DNA of 64,000 bases, taken from NCBI GenBank assembly GCA_937983105.1, contig CALKAM010000089.1:21235-85234 (forward strand). The letters are read 5' to 3'. Below the pieces are notes generated by a model, which saw only the letters and a program-made list of their open reading frames with translations, did no database searches and was not told the DNA's origin. Below, in pieces: positions 59,741 to 64,000 of the stretch. Each line of letters begins with the position of its first letter. The first letter of the stretch is position 1. The translations under genes were made by a program, and so were the position numbers. This stretch comes from Planifilum sp021793745 (GTDB taxonomy: Bacteria; Bacillota; Bacilli; Thermoactinomycetales; DSM-44946).

Positions 59741-60967
59741 ATGCAAAAGCTTTCGGTCAATGGGGAGCGGCTGAAGCAAACCCTGCAGGCGTTTGCGGAA
59801 ATCGGTCGAACGGAAGGGGGAGGCGTCACCCGCTTGGCCCTGACGGAGGAGGACAAGCGGGCCCGGGATTACTTCTGCCAGTGCTGCAGGGAATGGGGGA
59901 TGGACGTGAAGGTGGATGACCTGGGGAATATCTACGCCACCCTGGCGGGAACGGAGGAGATCCCCCCGATCGTGGTGGGCTCCCATCTGGACACTGTGAA
60001 GAAGGGCGGCCGCTTCGATGGAGTGCTGGGGGTCGTTTGCGGGTTGGAGATCGCGAGAACCCTCGTGGAACACGATATCAAGCTCCGGGTTCCGTATACC
60101 GTCGTCAACTTCACCAATGAAGAAGGGGCGCGGTTTGAACCGTCCATGATGGCCTCCGGCATTTTGTCGGGGAAGTTTGACAAGGAGCAGATGATGGCCA
60201 AAAGGGATGCCGAGCAGATCTCCTTTGCGGAGGCGCTGAAGGCGATCGGCTATGCGGGGGATGAAGGGGAGCGGCTGAAACAGGCGTCCGCCCTGATCGA
60301 GCTGCATATCGAACAGGGACCGGTCCTGGAACGGGAAGGCCGGAGCATCGGCGTGGTGGAATCGGTGTTGGGGATGGTTTGTTATGAGATCGAGGTGCTG
60401 GGGGAATCCAACCATGCGGGAACGACACCGATGAATATGCGGCGGGATGCCTTGTTTGCGGCCAACCGCATCCTGTCGGAGGCTCGAAGGCGATTGGCCC
60501 CCCTGGATGACCGATTGGTTTTTACGATGGGCAGGTTCAATGTATACCCCAATGTGCACACGGTGATTCCCAACCGGGTGGTGTTTACGATCGAAAGCCG
60601 GCATAAAGACCCCCGGGTGATCCGGCGGGTGGAGGAAGTCATCCGGGGATTGGGTGCCGCCGAACCCGAAGGCTGTGAAATCCGCATTCGGAAACTGTGG
60701 GACCGGAAAACGGTGTTTTTTGACGAAGCATTGGTCGATCGAATGGAAAAAGTGACCAAGGATCTGGGCTACTCTTATCGGAGAATGGATAGCGGGGCCG
60801 GGCACGATGCCCAGTTTATGGCCAGTTATGTTCCCGCCGCCATGGTCTTTGTTCCGAGCAGAAAGGGGAAGAGCCATTGCGAAGAGGAATTTACGCCCTA
60901 TGAGGATTGTGAAAAGGGGGCCAATGTGGTCCTGAATACCGTGTTGCAGTTGCAGAGAGAGCTATAA
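59741..60967 (+). CDS. M20 hydantoinase/carbamoylase family amidase (AllC/HyuC-like)
   Basis: 408 aa from ATG 59741 (AGGAGG upstream). Metal ligands are in VVGSHLDTVKKGGRFDGVLGV, NFTNEEGARF and SALIELHIEQGPVLE. The lid domain holds GESNHAGTTPMNMRRDAL, and SGAGHDAQFMA has a further active-site His. The group hydrolyses N-carbamoyl amino acids or allantoate. Following the amidohydrolase by 26 nt, it suggests a ureide or hydantoin breakdown route. Confidence 0.9.
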   Translation: MQKLSVNGERLKQTLQAFAEIGRTEGGGVTRLALTEEDKRARDYFCQCCREWGMDVKVDDLGNIYATLAGTEEIPPIVVGSHLDTVKKGGRFDGVLGVVCGLEIARTLVEHDIKLRVPYTVVNFTNEEGARFEPSMMASGILSGKFDKEQMMAKRDAEQISFAEALKAIGYAGDEGERLKQASALIELHIEQGPVLEREGRSIGVVESVLGMVCYEIEVLGESNHAGTTPMNMRRDALFAANRILSEARRRLAPLDDRLVFTMGRFNVYPNVHTVIPNRVVFTIESRHKDPRVIRRVEEVIRGLGAAEPEGCEIRIRKLWDRKTVFFDEALVDRMEKVTKDLGYSYRRMDSGAGHDAQFMASYVPAAMVFVPSRKGKSHCEEEFTPYEDCEKGANVVLNTVLQLQREL

Positions 60968-60984
60968 AGAAGGGAAGGGTTCCA

Positions 60985-61185
60985 TTGAAATATATCAAAC
61001 TCCTCTTACTCGTCCCCTTTGTCGGGATGCTCGCACCCTTGCCGCTGGTTAACCGGATCGAGCCCTACATTTTGGGCATGCCTTTTCTTCTGTTTTGGAT
61101 CTCTCTCTGGATGGTCCTCTCCTCGGTGATTTTATACATCCTCTACAAATTGGATGCGGACCGTGAAGGGGAGGGCGCCGAATGA
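60985..61185 (+). CDS. DUF3311 small membrane protein
   Basis: 66 aa, TTG start with GGGAAGGG upstream. Two spans (LLLLVPFVGMLAPLPLVN; PFLLFWISLWMVLSSVILYI) and an acidic-tailed cytoplasmic end fit DUF3311 proteins, which precede SSS symporter genes and probably act as accessory subunits. The stop overlaps the symporter ATG. Confidence 0.85.
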   Translation: MKYIKLLLLVPFVGMLAPLPLVNRIEPYILGMPFLLFWISLWMVLSSVILYILYKLDADREGEGAE

Positions 61186-62660
61186 GCATGCCCATCATCA
61201 TCATCTTTTCCTTCGCCCTGCTGGCCTTTCTGTTGGGCATCAGCGCCCGGAGAGGAAAGGATATGGACATCCAGCAGTTTGCCGTCGGCAACAGGGGATT
61301 CGGCGCCTTGCTCGTCTTTCTCCTGGTCGCGGGGGAGGTGTATACCACCTTCACCTTTTTGGGCGGAAGCGGGTGGGCCTACTCGAAGGGGGCCGCGGCC
61401 TTCTATGTCCCCGCTTATGTCGTGCTGGCCTACGTCCTCTCCTATTGGCTGGCTCCCCGGATATGGCGCTTTGCGAAGGATCGCGGAGCCGTTTCGCAGC
61501 CGGACTACTTCGCCATCCGGTATCAAAGCAAAGCCTTCGGAATTATCGTGGCCATCGTCGGCTGCATGGCATTGATCCCCTATATCACCATCCAGTTGAA
61601 GGGATTGGGGATCATCGTTTCCGAGGCTTCCTATGGTGTCATTCCGCCGGCGCTGGCCAGTTTCATCGGCGCCCTGATCGTGATGACCTATGTGATCATC
61701 TCCGGGATCCACAGTTCGGCCTGGACGGCGATCATCAAGGATTTTCTCATCCTGGTCGTGGCCATTTTCATGGGGCTCTACATCCCCTTTCATTATTACG
61801 GCGGGATCCAGCCCATGTTTGAACAGATTCAAGCGGTCGCGCCCGAAAAGCTGGTTCTGCCGGAGCAGGGCCTGGGGATTTCCTGGTTCATCTCAACGGT
61901 GCTGGTCAACGCGATCGGCTTCTACTTGTTGCCCCAGAACTTTTCGGTGGTGCTGACGGCCAACGGGGAAAAATCCCTCCGGAAAAACGCCATTACCTTG
62001 CCCCTGTACACCCTGCTGCTTCTGTTCATCTTTTTCATCGGCTATTCGGCCATCCTGCAGATTCCGGGCCTGCAGGAGGCCGACGGCGATTTATCGCTGC
62101 TTCGCCTTTCGATTCAAACCTTTGATCCCTGGTTCGTCGGGATCATCGGTGCCGCCGGGCTGTTGACGGCCCTGGTTCCCGCCTCCGTGATGATCATTTC
62201 GGGTTCCGTGGGTTTGACCAAAAGCGTGTACATGGCGATTGTGCCCCATGCCTCGGAAAAGCAGCAGCTGGTCGTCTCCAGGGTGTTTATTCTCATCATG
62301 ACGGCCTCTGCCTTCCTCTTCAGCATCATCGGCGGAAACGCGCTGGCGATCTTGAATATCATGTCCTACACCTTGATTGTCCAACTGGCGCCGGCACTGG
62401 TTTTCGGTTTCTTCCCAAACAGCCGGGTGAACAAATACGGTGCCGCCGCGGGAATCCTGACGGGGGTGCTGATCGTCCTGTGGGCGACCTTGTTTGACAT
62501 CCAAATCGCCGATTTCATTCCGTCGGTCCCCCATGCCGTAAACGATATCAATGTAGGCGCCCTTGCGCTGGTCGTCAACATCGCCGTCACCCTGGGCGTC
62601 AGTTTCGTCACCAACCTGGCGGCCAGCCGGGGGGAAGCGACCGAGGCGGGGCGGTATTGA
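61182..62660 (+). CDS. sodium:solute symporter (SSS family)
   Basis: 492 aa, ATG overlapping the DUF3311 stop by 4 nt. Thirteen-span SSS architecture: FAVGNRGFGALLVFLLVAGEVYTTFTFLGG, YFAIRYQSKAFG, VMTYVIISGIHSSAWTAIIKDFL (SSS signature region) and LVPASVMIISGSVGLTKSVYM. Na+-driven uptake, likely of the amide or ureide substrate of the upstream hydrolases. Confidence 0.92.
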   Translation: MSMPIIIIFSFALLAFLLGISARRGKDMDIQQFAVGNRGFGALLVFLLVAGEVYTTFTFLGGSGWAYSKGAAAFYVPAYVVLAYVLSYWLAPRIWRFAKDRGAVSQPDYFAIRYQSKAFGIIVAIVGCMALIPYITIQLKGLGIIVSEASYGVIPPALASFIGALIVMTYVIISGIHSSAWTAIIKDFLILVVAIFMGLYIPFHYYGGIQPMFEQIQAVAPEKLVLPEQGLGISWFISTVLVNAIGFYLLPQNFSVVLTANGEKSLRKNAITLPLYTLLLLFIFFIGYSAILQIPGLQEADGDLSLLRLSIQTFDPWFVGIIGAAGLLTALVPASVMIISGSVGLTKSVYMAIVPHASEKQQLVVSRVFILIMTASAFLFSIIGGNALAILNIMSYTLIVQLAPALVFGFFPNSRVNKYGAAAGILTGVLIVLWATLFDIQIADFIPSVPHAVNDINVGALALVVNIAVTLGVSFVTNLAASRGEATEAGRY

Positions 62661-62821
62661 CTCGGAGATATCCCGGCGGCGGTGTACCAAGGCTGTCGCC
62701 GCTGACACATTTACCCGGTGACGGGATCCGGACGTTCCAGTGCCGGTGCGTACGTTCCGGAATCATCATAGCCCCATTTCAGGGGTTATTTGCTTAAACG
62801 GAAGATCGGGGGTTCTGTATC

Positions 62822-62867
62822 GCCGACCTCCGGGGGAAAACCCCGGGGGTCGGCGGCTATTTTTTCA
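62822..62867 (+). terminator. terminator of the amidohydrolase-symporter operon
   Basis: GCCGACC.CCGGGG and CCCCGG.GGTCGGC pair around GAAAA, then GGCTATTTTTTC. Confidence 0.85.
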
Positions 62868-62928
62868 ATGCAAAAAATTGTATGATGGGGGTATAGCCAA
62901 TCAGGTATTCCTTGAATTTTTGGGGGTT

Positions 62929-63273
62929 ATGCCGGGTGCGCTGAGGATTACCGGAAGGGGGGCGATCAGTTGTTTAATCGTTTTGGCACTTACATATCGA
63001 TACCATAACCGTTCAATCAGTGATTGGTTAAAGCGGTTCAGTTTATTTGTCTTTCGATCACCTTTGGTTTTGCTATTGATTCTATTTACTTTACACCAGA
63101 ACTCTTACTCACGCGTTTGGCTGATCCGTCAAGATTGCTGGTTTTGCACTGGAAGCGGTCCGGGATTGTTGGTTGTTATTCTTTACCTATCCCATATAAG
63201 CATTTTAGGATTCCTTTTCTATTGGGCAGTGCGATTTTTTGAAAGAAGATCCGGATCCCAACGGCGATGCTGA
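62929..63273 (+). CDS. hypothetical membrane protein
   Basis: About 114 aa from ATG 62929. A hydrophobic span SPLVLLLILFTLHQN and a second, LLVVILYLSHISILGFLFYW, end in basic residues FERRSGSQRR, a plausible inside-facing tail. It has no family resemblance, and the ribosome site is weak. A+T content is clearly higher than in upstream genes, as in the immunity gene 15 nt downstream. An alternative start further in is possible. Confidence 0.4.
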   Translation: MPGALRITGRGAISCLIVLALTYRYHNRSISDWLKRFSLFVFRSPLVLLLILFTLHQNSYSRVWLIRQDCWFCTGSGPGLLVVILYLSHISILGFLFYWAVRFFERRSGSQRRC

Positions 63274-63288
63274 AACGGGGGATTGAAA

Positions 63289-63693
63289 ATGACCCTTTTT
63301 GATGAATGTATTGAGGCATTGAAAAGAGACGGCGAGGTTATTGTTTTATCTGAGGAGGAATCAAATGAAGTCATAAAAGAATTTAAAGAAAAAGTTCCTT
63401 TGGATTCGTTTGTTGGGAAAGTTGATTTCAACCAAATATCACGCAAAAAAGAGATTGTAGATGATGAGGACATCTTGGAGGAGTTATATAAAAATCACGT
63501 CAATGTAAATGAGCCGGTCTATGTTTTCTGGTTTAACGCAAAGCGGCCGGTAATTAAAACCTCGATCAAAAATGTGATCAGTGTCATAGAAGATGTTATA
63601 TCCGTAGACTTTGATACTTGGATCTTTTGCCCCAAGGAAAGGTACGTTGTGGAGTATTATCACGAAGGGGAAACCTTTTTGGGGTTCTACTAA
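63289..63693 (+). CDS. CDI-type/polymorphic-toxin immunity protein
   Basis: 134 aa from ATG 63289 (GGGGGA upstream). MTLFDECIEALKRDGEVIVL, SEEESNEVIKEF, PVYVFWFNAKRPVIKT and the ending DTWIFCPKERYVVEYYHEGE resemble Firmicute proteins annotated as CDI toxin immunity proteins, which neutralise a cognate secreted toxin. It is soluble, acidic and AT-rich relative to the window. No toxin gene is recognisable beside it, so it may be an orphan. Confidence 0.6.
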   Translation: MTLFDECIEALKRDGEVIVLSEEESNEVIKEFKEKVPLDSFVGKVDFNQISRKKEIVDDEDILEELYKNHVNVNEPVYVFWFNAKRPVIKTSIKNVISVIEDVISVDFDTWIFCPKERYVVEYYHEGETFLGFY

Positions 63694-64000
63694 GCAGGTA
63701 TAACACGGTTTTTGAAATGAAGGGTTGGAAGGGAAGTCCAGATGTCGTCGATCTCCGAAAGCGCCAAATTCCTGGGGGGATGATGCTTTCATTTTGTGCC
63801 AGTAATCCCTGGGGAATTGTGTCCAAAGGTTATAGCGTACATGTATACCACCGATCTGCGCGGCCGCCAAAGTCAAAGTATGCCAACGAACCTTCTCACC
63901 GGCAAACGAAATGATGAAGGCGAAGTCTAACAAGCCCGTGATGATCAATAAAACTGTTTTCAATTCCTGAGCGAATAAAAGGGGTGACGCAGACGTCACC
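63694..64000. other. AT-richer tail with no supportable gene
   Basis: Open frames exist on both strands (including 63484-63999 minus) but none has a ribosome site, family pattern or consistent codon use. GGTGAC-(6 nt)-GTCACC at the window end may be the start of a hairpin. Confidence 0.3.

Noticed and set aside
63484..63999. 171-aa minus-strand frame at the window end
   Set aside because: Overlaps the immunity gene on the other strand, lacks a ribosome site and shows no family match.

Overview
The window comes from a moderately high-G+C, low-redundancy Bacillota chromosome. The sufCDSUB order, the acetylated-DAP lysine genes, a T-box on proS, a yclNOPQ-type siderophore importer, strong Shine-Dalgarno sequences and intrinsic terminators all point to the class Bacilli. 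The composition, the archaeal-type ProRS and a mannosylglycerate-type sugar operon suggest a thermophilic or Thermoactinomycetaceae-like host; that placement is inference.

Layout. 1-12.6 kb: a truncated EamA transporter, a decayed membrane-protein gene, DUF1802 plus quinone oxidoreductase, an MFS carrier, a frameshifted CMD gene, an M3 peptidase, a KamA-type radical SAM enzyme, a GltB-like FMN protein, then a decay zone (rRNA methyltransferase and helicase remnants) around an alpha/beta hydrolase. 12.8-16.3 kb: a double-GNAT protein, a DHA2 efflux pump under a palindromic operator, and a PfpI protein followed by an unlisted 57-aa four-cysteine protein. 16.6-21.9 kb: the complete SUF Fe-S operon. 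22-30.5 kb: a second DHA2 pump, an Fe-S/FMN/FAD enoate-reductase-like enzyme, a 1.1 kb gene-poor stretch with an MFS relic, and a DcuB-aspartase pair. Three Rex-like boxes tie these last genes to redox state. 30.6-32.1 kb: a Cfr-type 23S rRNA methyltransferase preceded by a roughly 300-nt leader with a leader ORF, a long stem and two tandem terminators. 32.1-38.5 kb: dapH, aminotransferase and deacetylase (lysine/DAP), a two-component system and a nucleotidyltransferase. 38.7-47 kb: T-box-controlled proS, the glyoxylate bypass (aceB, aceA), a nicotinate phosphoribosyltransferase, a JAMM protease and DUF72.

47.3-52.8 kb: an RpiR regulator, a fructose-family PTS EIIABC (frameshifted) and a GH38 alpha-mannosidase, resembling MngA/MngB mannosylglycerate use. 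53.2-57.9 kb: a flavin reductase and a Fur-boxed petrobactin-type ABC importer. 58.1-62.7 kb: an amidohydrolase (frameshifted), an M20 carbamoylase-like enzyme, DUF3311 and an SSS symporter, likely an amide/ureide scavenging operon. 62.9-63.7 kb: an AT-richer patch with a polymorphic-toxin-type immunity protein.

Recurrent themes are single-base indels in otherwise intact genes (4.5, 49.3 and 58.8 kb), several gene relics, and a dispersed ~61-bp hairpin repeat present in four places (24.46, 38.53, 52.84 and 53.08 kb). The best candidates for something undescribed are the Cfr leader, the hairpin repeat family and the Rex-like regulon.
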